Shown one piece after another: positions 26,365-34,768 of a stretch of DNA of 64,000 bases (positions are counted from its first letter, which is position 1; the number at the start of each line of letters is the position of its first letter). Under the pieces are notes generated by a model, which did not search any database, had not been told where the DNA came from, and saw nothing but the letters and a program-made list of their open reading frames with translations. The position numbers were made by a program, and so were the translations under genes. The DNA is taken from NCBI GenBank assembly GCA_963848355.1, contig CAWKDG010000002.1:186001-250000 (forward strand), in the 5' to 3' direction. Origin of the DNA: CAWKDG01 sp963848355 (GTDB taxonomy: Bacteria; Actinomycetota; Acidimicrobiia; Acidimicrobiales; UBA8190).

Positions 26365-26715
26365 ATGATGACCGGCGACGCGGAATTCGAGGTGACAGCG
26401 TCCGAGCGACCCGGTGTCCCGGTGCTGCATTGCCGGGGCGAGATCGATGTCGCGTCGGCGCCGGAACTCCACGCGCTGCTGTCCGACCTCGTCGGGCAGG
26501 AACCGCAGACCCTGGTCGTCGACATGAGCGCGGTATCGTTCATCGACTCGAGCGGGTTGGGTGTTCTCGTGAGTGCCGAGAAGGACATGCGGACGACTGG
26601 CCACGGGCTTCGTTTGGTGGCACCACGACCACAGATCGAGAGGCTCCTGGAAATGACAGGGCTCAACGAGGTGTTCACCGTCGTGACGAGCATGAGCGAC
26701 GCGGTGACCGCATGA
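26365..26715 (+). CDS. STAS-domain anti-anti-sigma factor (RsbV-like)
   Basis: A 116-residue intact STAS protein: VLHCRGEIDVASAPELHALL, LVVDMSAVSFIDSSGLGVLV and LRLVAPRPQIERLLEMTGL. The regulatory phosphorylation site is one of Ser62/Ser63 in DSSGL. Unphosphorylated, such proteins bind the anti-sigma kinase and release the sigma factor. GAGGAG precedes ATG 26365 by eight bases; the stop overlaps the next start (ATGA), so antagonist and anti-sigma should be made in step. Confidence 0.93.
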   Translation: MMTGDAEFEVTASERPGVPVLHCRGEIDVASAPELHALLSDLVGQEPQTLVVDMSAVSFIDSSGLGVLVSAEKDMRTTGHGLRLVAPRPQIERLLEMTGLNEVFTVVTSMSDAVTA

Positions 26716-27170
26716 CCAGCCCCATGCCGGCACCCGAGACGGTCGGCACCGACAGCCCGCACCGGGTCGAACTGGCGCTCGAAGCCGATGCCCAGATGCT
26801 CTTTCTCGCTCGCATGACGGGCGCCGCCGTGGCCGCCCGCGCCGACTTCGACTTCGAGCAGGTCGAGGACCTGCGATTGGCCATCGACGAGCTGTGCATC
26901 CGACTCATGGGTGCCAGGGGCGGGTCGGGGCGGATCACCTTGCTGTTCCAGTGGGATGACGAAGGCATGCTCGACGTGACGGGCACCTTGGTTCCGGAGG
27001 GATCTCCTTCGACCAACGGCCACGACGGCCGGCTGTCGGCGGCGGAGCCCTCCGATGAACTGTCGGAAAGGATCCTCGACGCGCTCGTCGACGACCACGG
27101 CGACGACACCATCGGCGGCGTGCACAAGGGATGGTTGCGGATGAGGCGCCGGGAACGTAGCGCGTCATGA
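26712..27170 (+). CDS. RsbW-like anti-sigma factor
   Basis: 152 residues, translationally coupled to both neighbours (ATGA overlaps at each end). The core VEDLRLAIDELCIRLMG stands where RsbW kinases carry the N-box; the Asp/Cys version is shared with the paralogue at 23285. GGVHKGWLRMRR closes the protein. Placement between an RsbV-like and a SigB-like gene makes it the cognate anti-sigma factor. Whether it still hydrolyses ATP is unclear because the usual Asn is replaced and the G1/G2 glycines are weak. Confidence 0.85.
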   Translation: MTSPMPAPETVGTDSPHRVELALEADAQMLFLARMTGAAVAARADFDFEQVEDLRLAIDELCIRLMGARGGSGRITLLFQWDDEGMLDVTGTLVPEGSPSTNGHDGRLSAAEPSDELSERILDALVDDHGDDTIGGVHKGWLRMRRRERSAS

Positions 27171-27925
27171 TGTCAACCGAGGCGCGGCCTCGAGAAGAGC
27201 TCAGGCTGATGTTCGTGGAATTGGCCCGGACCGGCGATGCCGGCTTGCGCTCAGAGCTCATCGAGGCGCACGTCGCACTGGCCGAGCACCTCGCCCGGCG
27301 CTTCGTCTACCGGGGCGAGTCGTACGACGACCTCGTCCAGGTGGCCTCGGTCGCCCTGATCAAGGCGGTGGATCGGTTCGACCCGGACCGGGGCGTGGAG
27401 TTCTCGACATTCGCCACCACCACGATCCTGGGTGAACTCAAGCGTCATTTCCGCGACAAGGGATGGGCCATCCGCGCTCCCCGCCGGCTGCAGGAGCTGT
27501 ATCTCCATCTCAACCAGTCGGTGGCTTCACTGTCCCAGGAGTTGCGGCGTTCGCCGACGATCGCCGAGCTGGCGGCCGATACCGGCGCCACCGAGGAGCA
27601 GGTGTTGGAAGCTCTCGAGGCGGGTCAGTCGTATCGTTCGACGTCCCTCGACAGCGCCGGTCCCGACGAGGAAGGACTAGGGTCGCGCCTCGGGGTGGAG
27701 GCGGAAGGAATGGGGGTGGCCGAGTGGCGGACCGTTCTCGAACCACACCTGCGGGGCCTGCCCGAGCGCGAGCAGGCGATCCTGAGGCTCCGGTTCGTCG
27801 ACGGTCTCACCCAGTCGGAGATCGCCACGCAGATCGGACTCAGTCAGATGCACGTGTCGCGGCTGCTCGTCCAGAGCCTGAAGACGTTACGCGAGAGCTT
27901 CGGCGATCTCGACGAGGAATCCTGA
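27167..27925 (+). CDS. SigB/SigF-family RNA polymerase sigma factor
   Basis: 252 residues. Region 2 is clear (SYDDLVQVASVALIKAVDRFDP, then FSTFATTTILGELKRHFRDKGWAIRAPRRLQEL), region 3 follows (LSQELRRSPTIAELAADTG) and region 4 ends the protein (LPEREQAILRLRFVDGLTQSEIATQIGLSQMHVSRLL). This is the group-3 general-stress sigma layout. Operon order RsbV-like, RsbW-like, sigma is the classical partner-switch arrangement. The GTTN-N15/16-GGGNAN sites found nearby are its expected targets. Its TGA overlaps the presumed start of the ligase gene. Confidence 0.95.
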   Translation: MMSTEARPREELRLMFVELARTGDAGLRSELIEAHVALAEHLARRFVYRGESYDDLVQVASVALIKAVDRFDPDRGVEFSTFATTTILGELKRHFRDKGWAIRAPRRLQELYLHLNQSVASLSQELRRSPTIAELAADTGATEEQVLEALEAGQSYRSTSLDSAGPDEEGLGSRLGVEAEGMGVAEWRTVLEPHLRGLPEREQAILRLRFVDGLTQSEIATQIGLSQMHVSRLLVQSLKTLRESFGDLDEES

Positions 27926-29487
27926 CCTCGGCAAAGTCCTCCCCACCCCGACCGCCCCGTCGGACGACGGCGTCTGCGACGCCGGACAAGGACAAGCTGG
28001 AGACCTATCGTCAACGGCGAGACCCCTCCGTCACACCGGAGCCGGTTCCGACCACCGCCGCACGCTCGGGACGTCGCCGTGACCGACGGTCGGTCCGACC
28101 GAGACAGTTCGTCATACAGGAGCATCACGCCCGGGCCCTGCACTGGGACTTCCGACTCGAACACGACGATGTTCTCGTGAGCTGGGCGATCCCGAAGGGG
28201 CTCCCGGTCGACAAGAAGACCAACCACCTCGCCGTGCAGACCGAGGACCACCCGATGGAGTACGCCACCTTCGAGGGCACCATCCCGAAGGGTGAGTACG
28301 GCGGAGGGGAGGTGATCCTCTGGGATACCGGCACCTATGACGAGGTCAAATGGTCCGACCGTGAGGTCATCGTCGTTCTCCACGGCCAGAAGGTCCAAGG
28401 GAAGTACGCGCTGTTCGCCACCACTCGCTCTGACGGCAAAGCCGGCGTACGGGGAGGTGACCACCGGCGTGATTGGATGGTGCACCGGATGGACGACGCT
28501 GTCACCGGCTACGAGCCTCCTCCGACGGAGATCCGACCGATGCTCGCCACTCTGGGCAGTCTGCCGAAGGACGATGCCGCCTGGGCCTACGAACTCAAAT
28601 GGGACGGCATTCGCGCCATCGGCCAGAGCGATGGCGGCCGACTACGGATCACATCGAGGAACGGCAACGATCTCAGCACTTCGTTCCCCGAGCTCCGGGC
28701 CCTCGGCGAGCACTTCGGCTCCCACCAGGTCGTGATCGACGGCGAGATCGTGGCCTTCGATGACGATGGTCGTCCCCGGTTCCAGAGACTGCAGCCGCGC
28801 ATCCATGCAGCCGACGCCGCCAAGGCGAAACGGTTGGCGGTGGAGCAGCCAGTGGTCTACGTGATATTCGATCTCCTGTATTTCGACGGTGCATCCCTCA
28901 TCGACCGGCCCTACATCGAGCGGCGGCGTCGTCTCGAGGCTCTCGGGCTCGACAAGAGCGAGGGAGGATCGTGGACAGTGAGTCCACGTTTCGAGGGTCC
29001 CGGTTCCGACCTCCTGCAGGCCAGCAGAGAGCAGGGTCTCGAAGGGATCATGGCCAAACGGCTCGACTCGCCCTACCTCCCGGGGAAGCGGTCCCCGATG
29101 TGGACGAAGGTGAAGAACGTTCTCACCCAGGAGGTCGTCATCGGCGGCTGGACTCCGGGCGAGGGGCATCGTCAAGGCCGCTTCGGCTCGCTCCTGCTCG
29201 GGATCCCCTCCGAGAAGGGTCTCGAGTACGTCGGCCAGGTCGGAACCGGTTTCACCGACGATGCACTCGACGAGCTGACCGGCACGCTCGCAGCCATCAC
29301 GTCCGAGGAGAATCCATTCGCCACCGACGTCCCCCGTCAGTACCGCAACGTCGCCACCTGGGTGATACCGAAGCTGGTGGGTGAAGTGAGCTTCGGAGAG
29401 TGGACCACCGATGGCAGGATGCGCCACCCGTCGTGGCGCGGCATCAGGGTCGACAAGGAGGCGGGTGAGGTGCGCCGTGAGTCCTGA
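27922..29487 (+). CDS. ligD: LigD-type ATP-dependent DNA ligase with 3'-phosphoesterase domain
   Basis: About 521 residues of the NHEJ ligase. Order: linker with KDKLETYRQRRDPS, the 3'-phosphoesterase domain (QEHHARALHWDFRLEHD, VSWAIPKGLP, EGTIPKGEYGGG), then ligase: nucleophile Lys226 in ELKWDGIR, IDGEIVAFD, VYVIFDLLYFDG, GLEGIMAKR, WTKVKN, and the OB fold. It seals ends and trims 3' termini in end-joining. No ATG/GTG/TTG exists between the sigma gene and the domain; the likely start is CTG 27922 overlapping the sigma stop, with GAGG upstream. The polymerase domain is a separate gene downstream. No Ku gene is in view. Confidence 0.88.
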   Translation: MTSAKSSPPRPPRRTTASATPDKDKLETYRQRRDPSVTPEPVPTTAARSGRRRDRRSVRPRQFVIQEHHARALHWDFRLEHDDVLVSWAIPKGLPVDKKTNHLAVQTEDHPMEYATFEGTIPKGEYGGGEVILWDTGTYDEVKWSDREVIVVLHGQKVQGKYALFATTRSDGKAGVRGGDHRRDWMVHRMDDAVTGYEPPPTEIRPMLATLGSLPKDDAAWAYELKWDGIRAIGQSDGGRLRITSRNGNDLSTSFPELRALGEHFGSHQVVIDGEIVAFDDDGRPRFQRLQPRIHAADAAKAKRLAVEQPVVYVIFDLLYFDGASLIDRPYIERRRRLEALGLDKSEGGSWTVSPRFEGPGSDLLQASREQGLEGIMAKRLDSPYLPGKRSPMWTKVKNVLTQEVVIGGWTPGEGHRQGRFGSLLLGIPSEKGLEYVGQVGTGFTDDALDELTGTLAAITSEENPFATDVPRQYRNVATWVIPKLVGEVSFGEWTTDGRMRHPSWRGIRVDKEAGEVRRES

Positions 29488-30412
29488 GTCGGCACGGGTG
29501 ACGGTGATCGTCGGGGAACGCGAGCTCCAGCTCTCCAACCTGGAGAAACCGCTGTTTCCCTCGGGCTTCACCAAGCGGGACATGCTCGACTACTACGCCC
29601 GGATCGCGCCCGTGATGCTGCCGCATCTGACACACCGACCGGTCACGGTGAAGCGTTTTCCCAACGGGATCGAGGCCAAGGGTTTCATCGAGAAGAACGC
29701 CCCCCGGCACGCACCGGAGTGGATCAAGACCCTGACCCTCCCCCGCAAGGGGACCGACCGTTGGGGGAAGCAGCTGGAGCAGGACAGTGGCCGGGACACG
29801 ACCGAGTTCGTCCTCGTGGACGACCTGGCCACGATGATGTGGTTGGTCAACCTGGCATCGGTGGAATTCCACACACCCATGTGGCAGGTCGGAGAGAAGA
29901 ATCAGCCGCTCGCCCCGGACCTTCTGGTCTTCGACCTCGACCCCGGCCCGCCGGCCGCCTTGGCCGAATGCTGCCGGGTCGCCTTACGCCTGCGGGAGCG
30001 GGCCGAGGACGATCAGATCGCCCTTCTGCCGAAGACGAGCGGCTCCAAGGGACTCCAGCTCTACGCCCGCGTGGCCACCAAGAAATGGCCGGCGGAGCGG
30101 ACGAACTCGTACGCACACGACCTGGCCCGGGAGCTCGAGAAGGACGACGGGGATCTCGTCGTGTCCCGGATGGCCAAGCCCTTGCGGGAAGGCAAGGTCC
30201 TCATCGACTGGAGTCAGAACAACACAGCCAAGACGACGGTGTCGCCCTACTCGCTGCGGGCGATCGACGGTCCTTCGGTCTCGACACCGGTCACCTGGGA
30301 CGAGGTGCAGGAGACGGCCGGCGGCGGCGCCACGCTTCTCGGTTTCACGCCCGGGGACGTCCTGGAGCGGGTCGAGACACTGGGCGACCTGTACGGCTCA
30401 CTCGAACCGTGA
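29477..30412 (+). CDS. ligD: LigD polymerase domain (primase-like, stand-alone)
   Basis: 311 residues of the archaeo-eukaryotic primase-like LigD polymerase. It opens with LSNLEKPLFPSGFTKRDMLDYYARIAPVMLPHL; the metal-binding pair is Asp153/Asp155 in VFDLDPG; KTSGSKGLQLY, VVSRMAKPLREGKVLIDWSQNN and FTPGDVLERV complete the fold. It fills gaps with ribonucleotides during end joining. GTG 29477 has GAGG six bases upstream and overlaps the ligase by 11 bp. Gln replaces the usual His in SGSKGLH, a residue that normally contacts nucleotide. Confidence 0.92.
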   Translation: MSPESARVTVIVGERELQLSNLEKPLFPSGFTKRDMLDYYARIAPVMLPHLTHRPVTVKRFPNGIEAKGFIEKNAPRHAPEWIKTLTLPRKGTDRWGKQLEQDSGRDTTEFVLVDDLATMMWLVNLASVEFHTPMWQVGEKNQPLAPDLLVFDLDPGPPAALAECCRVALRLRERAEDDQIALLPKTSGSKGLQLYARVATKKWPAERTNSYAHDLARELEKDDGDLVVSRMAKPLREGKVLIDWSQNNTAKTTVSPYSLRAIDGPSVSTPVTWDEVQETAGGGATLLGFTPGDVLERVETLGDLYGSLEP

Positions 30413-30413
30413 C

Positions 30414-30656
30414 CTACGCGGCCGAGGCATCGGGACCGATCATCGTCTCCGTCGGGGTGCCGGTGGGCGCCGTCCGGAGATGCTTCGGATTGTGGGCGGC
30501 GCAGTGCTTGGCGCCGTTGTAGATCGACAACCGCGTCAGGCATCCGGCCGCCGCACACGTCCGACCGGGTCCGAAGGTGCGTGGCGTCTGCCGCGGTGCC
30601 CCGACCAGGTCGGCGCTGACCGATTCCGAGAGCTCCGGGCGGTGGGGTTGGGGCAT
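30414..30656 (-). CDS. Small Cys/His putative zinc-ribbon protein
   Basis: 80 residues. The core reads CAAAGCLTRLSIYNGAKHCAAH: a C-x4-C pair, a conserved L-S-x-Y-N turn and a C-x2-H pair, which could hold one zinc ion. Flanks are Pro/Thr-rich and disordered. AGGAGGT stands seven bases before ATG 30656, among the best ribosome sites in the window. It converges on the LigD polymerase gene (stops 1 bp apart). CTACCC at 30708 gives a weak stress-type -10 (GGGTAG) on this strand with a poor -35. Function unknown; nucleic-acid or protein binding is possible. Confidence 0.72.
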   Translation of the reverse strand: MPQPHRPELSESVSADLVGAPRQTPRTFGPGRTCAAAGCLTRLSIYNGAKHCAAHNPKHLRTAPTGTPTETMIGPDASAA

Positions 30657-30789
30657 GCGCCATACCTCCTTTGGCCTTCCCGCCTGGTGGGCGGCGGTGC
30701 TCTTGCTCTACCCGCTCTCCCCCGTCACGAATCCTGATCTCGGGACCCGGCCTCGACCGGTTCCGCTCTTGGCCGCTACCTTCCGGGCG

Positions 30790-31845
30790 ATGCCGACGAC
30801 AGAGCTCCTCGGGCTTTCTCTGCGCTGGCCTCTCGTGGGCGCACCCATGGCCGGCGGCCCCTCGACACCGGCCCTGGCCACCGCCGTGAGCAACGCCGGT
30901 GGTCTGGGCTTTCTGGCCGCCGGGTACCTGGATGTCGAGGTCGTGGAACAGCAGATCCGGGAGCTCCGGGAGTCGACGGGTGGGCCCTTCGGAATGAACG
31001 TCTTCGTTCCCCAGAGCCCGGACGTCGACCAGGAGGCCGTCGACGCCTACCTGAGAAGTCTGCAGACCGACGCCGAGGCTTTCGGGGTCGAGGTCGTCTC
31101 ATCGTGGGATGACGACGGATGGGCGGCCAAGATCGCGCTGTTGACCCGCCTCCCCGTGCCGATCGTGAGTTTCACCTTCGGGTGCCCGGCCCCGGGGACG
31201 GTGCGTCAGCTCCAGGACGTCGGCTCGAGGGTGGTGGTCACGGTGACGACGCCGGACGAGGCGTCGGCGGCGGCGGCGGCCGGCGTGGACGCTGTGGCCG
31301 CCCAGGGGAGAGAAGCCGGCGGCCATCAGGGCACGTTCAGCGACGACATGGCTGTCGACGACGGCTGGGAATTGCTGGCGCTGGTGACGGCCATCCGCCG
31401 TGCGGTGCCGGTGCCGGTGATCGCCGCCGGCGGGTTGATGACCGGTGCCGATGTGGCCGCTGCCATCGGCGCCGGGGCCTGTGCCGCCCAGCTGGGGACG
31501 GCCCTGCTGCGTTGCCCGGAGAGCGGCGCCTCCGGGGTGCACAAATCGGCGCTCACCGATCCGGCCTTCACCGCCACGGCCATCACCCGCGCCTTCAGCG
31601 GTCGGCGGGCGCGCGGCCTCGTCAACGACTTCATGCGCTCGCACCCCGACGCCCCGTCGGCCTATCCCCAGATCAACAACGCCACCAGGGCGCTGCGCCG
31701 GGAAGCTGTCGCCCGTCACGACCCCCACGCCGTCAACCTCTGGGCCGGCCAGGGATTCCGCCGCGCCCGGGACGAGCCGGCAGCCGAGATCATCAGGACA
31801 ATCGGTACCGAATGCGAGGCCCTGATCCCGCCGACCGGTGCCTGA
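30790..31845 (+). CDS. Nitronate monooxygenase (2-nitropropane dioxygenase family)
   Basis: A 351-residue FMN-dependent TIM barrel. It begins LRWPLVGAPMAGGPSTPALATAVSNAGGLGFLAAGY, with FGMNVFVP next; the catalytic loop is AAQGREAGGHQG, and flavin phosphate binding is seen in VIAAGGLMTGADVAAAIGAGACAAQLGTALL. Members oxidise propionate 3-nitronate and other nitronates to protect respiration, or act as related FMN oxidoreductases. ATG 30790 is the family start. It overlaps the long form of the following sigma-factor frame but not its preferred start. Confidence 0.9.
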   Translation: MPTTELLGLSLRWPLVGAPMAGGPSTPALATAVSNAGGLGFLAAGYLDVEVVEQQIRELRESTGGPFGMNVFVPQSPDVDQEAVDAYLRSLQTDAEAFGVEVVSSWDDDGWAAKIALLTRLPVPIVSFTFGCPAPGTVRQLQDVGSRVVVTVTTPDEASAAAAAGVDAVAAQGREAGGHQGTFSDDMAVDDGWELLALVTAIRRAVPVPVIAAGGLMTGADVAAAIGAGACAAQLGTALLRCPESGASGVHKSALTDPAFTATAITRAFSGRRARGLVNDFMRSHPDAPSAYPQINNATRALRREAVARHDPHAVNLWAGQGFRRARDEPAAEIIRTIGTECEALIPPTGA

Positions 31846-31927
31846 TGCCCCTCGCCTGCCAACCGTCCCCGGCCCACGGACGTGGGAACTGGTAGACCCG
31901 CAGAGCTGGGTGGAGAAGGGCGGCGCC

Positions 31928-32428
31928 GTGGGCCAGGGGGTGCGATTCGAGGAGGCGTTCCCCGACCTCTACCGCCTGGCCTACCGGGTGTCGTTCCGCG
32001 TCCTCGGGGACAGGGGCGACGCCGAGGACGTGGCCCAGGAGGCCCTGGCCCGCGCCCACCTCCGGTGGGCCCGCCTGCGGGAGAAGCCCGAAGGGTGGGT
32101 GGTGACGGTCGCCACCAACCTCTCCATCGACCGGCACCGCCGTCGCCGGCGTCTGTCCGAGCTGGTGAACGAGCCTCTGGCCCTTGTCGACATCCATCTG
32201 ACCGAGCGGATCGACCTGGCCCGCGCCCTGCGCCGGCTTCCGCGACGACAACGCGAAGTGGTGGTGTTGCGCTACCTGGCGGACTGGTCCGAAAGCGACG
32301 TGGCGGCGGCACTGGGCGTCTCGGCCGGCGCCGTGAAGTCCCATGCGTCGCGGGGTCTGGCGGCCTTGCGCCACCACCTGGACGCCGGGCGTCCCCAAGG
32401 AGGAGAGCATGTTCGAGCATCTGGATGA
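31928..32428 (+). CDS. ECF-type RNA polymerase sigma factor
   Basis: 166 residues with region 2 (FPDLYRLAYRVSFRVLGDRGDAEDVAQEALARAHLRW, WVVTVATNLSIDRHRRRRR) and region 4 (LRRLPRRQREVVVLRYLADWSESDVAAALGVSAGAVKSHASRGLAALR). It resembles the SigE/SigK-like ECF groups. GTG 31928 has GAGAAGGG seven bases upstream; a longer frame opens at 31838 inside the previous gene. It overlaps the next gene, a membrane-anchored propeller that takes the place an anti-sigma factor usually occupies. Confidence 0.9.
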   Translation: MGQGVRFEEAFPDLYRLAYRVSFRVLGDRGDAEDVAQEALARAHLRWARLREKPEGWVVTVATNLSIDRHRRRRRLSELVNEPLALVDIHLTERIDLARALRRLPRRQREVVVLRYLADWSESDVAAALGVSAGAVKSHASRGLAALRHHLDAGRPQGGEHVRASG

Positions 32429-33752
32429 CCCGTCGCCTCTGGCGCCCACGGCGCGGACGTTTCGCGCCGTACTCTCCCGGGCGGCGCGGCTACGACGCCA
32501 GCGGCTCGTGTCGGGCTTCGCCCTCGTCGGTGTCGCCACCCTGACGCTGGGCCTGGTGATCGGGCTGAGCGCTCCGCGGGCGCATCCGGCGGGACAGACC
32601 ACAGCCGCCTTCGACACGCACGTCGGCCCCCTGGCCGTGGGGACCCCTGTCCCCCTGGTCAATCTGGCCAACGTCGTCTTCATCAGCGACACGCGCGGCT
32701 TCGGCCTCGCCTTCCACGGAGCCTCCACCGTGCTGGCCGCCACCGACGACAGCGGCCAGACGTGGAAGGTGGTGAACGACTCGCTACCGGCCGACCTCCC
32801 CGCTCAGCTCGAGTTCGCCGACACCACCCACGGCTACCTCTGGGGTGGGACACCGTCAGCCCAGGGAACCGTTCCCCTGTGGGTCACGTCCGACGGCGGC
32901 CACACCTGGGTACAGGCGCCGGTGGGTCCGGTGGTGTCCGACGTGAGCGCCATCGGCGCCGACGTCTGGGCCGTCGTGGGCACACGCCCGATCAGCTCCC
33001 TGCCCTTGGCCGACGCCTATCCGGTCACCGTGGACGTCTCGATGGACAACGGTCTCACGTGGACGCCCACAACGGCCTCCCCACCGGTCTCGGAGGAGCC
33101 CGGAATCTCCATCGCCGATCAGGACCTCGAGTTGGCCCGGATCACGCCCGCCCGTGCCTACGTGCTCTCGTTCGCGCCGGGACGGACGCCGAGCGGGATC
33201 ACAGTGGGGCAGCTCGCGTACACCGCCGACGGCGGACAGTCGTGGCAACAACGCCCCGATCCCTGTCCTCGGTACTTCGACATCGGTCAGGAGATCGCGG
33301 CGTCGGGGACCGACGACCTCTGGATGGTGTGCGCGTCACAACCGACGAGCGGGTCGCAGGCCAAGGCCCTCTACCGCTCGAGCGACGGCGGACGGCACTG
33401 GACGCTCACCGCCGCCGCCAATGCCCCGGTGCTGAGCGGGAACGTCTCGCTCCCCGCCGCCGGCGGCCTCCCCGTCGGTGGGTACGTGTCGCCCGACTCC
33501 CTCGGGCACGAGAACCTGGCCGTGCTCACGCCCGACGCGGCGTGGCTGTTCCCCGATCGTTTCGGCGTGTTCGAGACGACGGACGGAGGTCACGCCTGGT
33601 CGCCGGTGTCGGGCCTGGCCCGGGCCGGCCTCGTCGGTGGCGGAAGCGGCAACATCGTCTTCGTCGATGCCCGCCACGGGTGGGTGTGCGAGGTGGGAGC
33701 GGGTGTGTGGAGGACGACCGACGGCGTGCACTGGCGGCATCTCGGTTCCTGA
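32409..33752 (+). CDS. Membrane-anchored Asp-box beta-propeller (putative sigma-factor partner)
   Basis: 447 residues. A short cytoplasmic stretch (MFEHLDDPSPLAPTARTFRAVLSRAARLRRQR) precedes one membrane helix (LVSGFALVGVATLTLGLVIGL), then a large exterior domain with at least seven Asp-box-like repeats of the form DGGHTW, DNGLTW, DGGQSW, DGGRHW, DGGHAW, typical of BNR/YCF48 propellers. AAGGAGGAG precedes the ATG, which overlaps the sigma gene by 20 bp. No zinc-binding HxxxCxxC anti-sigma motif is seen, so the cytoplasmic tail would have to bind the sigma factor by another route, or the propeller is simply its target. Confidence 0.85.
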   Translation: MFEHLDDPSPLAPTARTFRAVLSRAARLRRQRLVSGFALVGVATLTLGLVIGLSAPRAHPAGQTTAAFDTHVGPLAVGTPVPLVNLANVVFISDTRGFGLAFHGASTVLAATDDSGQTWKVVNDSLPADLPAQLEFADTTHGYLWGGTPSAQGTVPLWVTSDGGHTWVQAPVGPVVSDVSAIGADVWAVVGTRPISSLPLADAYPVTVDVSMDNGLTWTPTTASPPVSEEPGISIADQDLELARITPARAYVLSFAPGRTPSGITVGQLAYTADGGQSWQQRPDPCPRYFDIGQEIAASGTDDLWMVCASQPTSGSQAKALYRSSDGGRHWTLTAAANAPVLSGNVSLPAAGGLPVGGYVSPDSLGHENLAVLTPDAAWLFPDRFGVFETTDGGHAWSPVSGLARAGLVGGGSGNIVFVDARHGWVCEVGAGVWRTTDGVHWRHLGS

Positions 33753-33775
33753 GCGGCACCGTGTACTGTGCCGCG

Positions 33776-34732
33776 ATGCCCGCACGACGAGCCCGCGACG
33801 ACGAGGTCGAGCGCTGGCGCGACCACGGCTGGGTTCTCCTCGAAGGCCTGGTGGGAACGGACGAGATCGACGCCGCCCTCGACGACTTCCACACGGTGTT
33901 CCCGACGGCCGAGCAGTACCACGCCGACCCCGAGGGCGAGACGTCGCGCCGCCTCGGCCAGCCACCGGCACCGGGCGATGACTACGTCTGGCCCGATGAA
34001 GGCCCCGGCTTCCGCCCCGAGCAGCACCGCTGGCAGGGCCTGTTCCCGTTTCCCGGCCGAGGTGCGCTCAACCGTCTCGTCGTCCACGCCGGAATCGTCG
34101 ATTTCGCCGAGCGGGCTCTCGGCACCGACGACGTCCGCCTCTACCAGGCCGGGATCTCGGCCAAGTACACCGGCATCATCAACTACGAGCAGCCCATGCA
34201 CACCGACCGGAACCACTCGTGGCTGCCGGCGGTGTCCGAGGCGCCCTGGTGGCATGTCGAGGGTTTCCTCTATCTGTCGGACGTGGCGGCCACGGGAAAC
34301 CCGACGCACCTCGTGTCGGTACGCGACGCCGCCGGTCGTCGCACGACCGTGCCTCTGGTCATGCCCGAGCGGGACCCGGAGCTCTACGCCCTCGAGAAGG
34401 GCGCGGCCGGAATCCGGGGCTCGTACCTCGCCTACCGTCCCGACGTCTTCCACCGTGCCGTCGAGCTCGCCGAACCCGGTGGTGCGCGGTTCCTGTTGAA
34501 CGTGAGCTACAAGGTCGCCGGTCAGGACTGGATCGGGTACCACTCCATGCAGTCGCGCTCGACGTCGCCGCACTGGATCCGGTTCGTCGAGAACTCGACC
34601 CCGCGCCAGCTGGCGCTCTTCGGATTCCCGCCACCGGGTCATCCGATTTGGAACGCGGCACTCGTCGACGCCACTGCCCGCTTCTACCCGAAGCTCGATC
34701 TGACCCCGTGGCGGTCGGCCCTCGCTCCCTGA
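33776..34732 (+). CDS. Phytanoyl-CoA dioxygenase (PhyH) family protein
   Basis: 318 residues of an Fe(II)/2-oxoglutarate-dependent oxygenase. The iron ligands are His142 and Asp144 in PMHTDRNHSW and a distal His in RPDVFHRAVEL; the 2-oxoglutarate Arg is probably in GARFLLNVSYK. N-terminal EVERWRDHGWVLLEGLVGTDEI is the usual PhyH opening. Substrate could be a lipid, phosphonate or natural product. It begins 23 bp after the propeller gene; no partner enzyme is adjacent. Confidence 0.85.
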   Translation: MPARRARDDEVERWRDHGWVLLEGLVGTDEIDAALDDFHTVFPTAEQYHADPEGETSRRLGQPPAPGDDYVWPDEGPGFRPEQHRWQGLFPFPGRGALNRLVVHAGIVDFAERALGTDDVRLYQAGISAKYTGIINYEQPMHTDRNHSWLPAVSEAPWWHVEGFLYLSDVAATGNPTHLVSVRDAAGRRTTVPLVMPERDPELYALEKGAAGIRGSYLAYRPDVFHRAVELAEPGGARFLLNVSYKVAGQDWIGYHSMQSRSTSPHWIRFVENSTPRQLALFGFPPPGHPIWNAALVDATARFYPKLDLTPWRSALAP

Positions 34733-34768
34733 CCCCGTCGGCGACGGTGCCTCCTATCTGGGCGCCGA

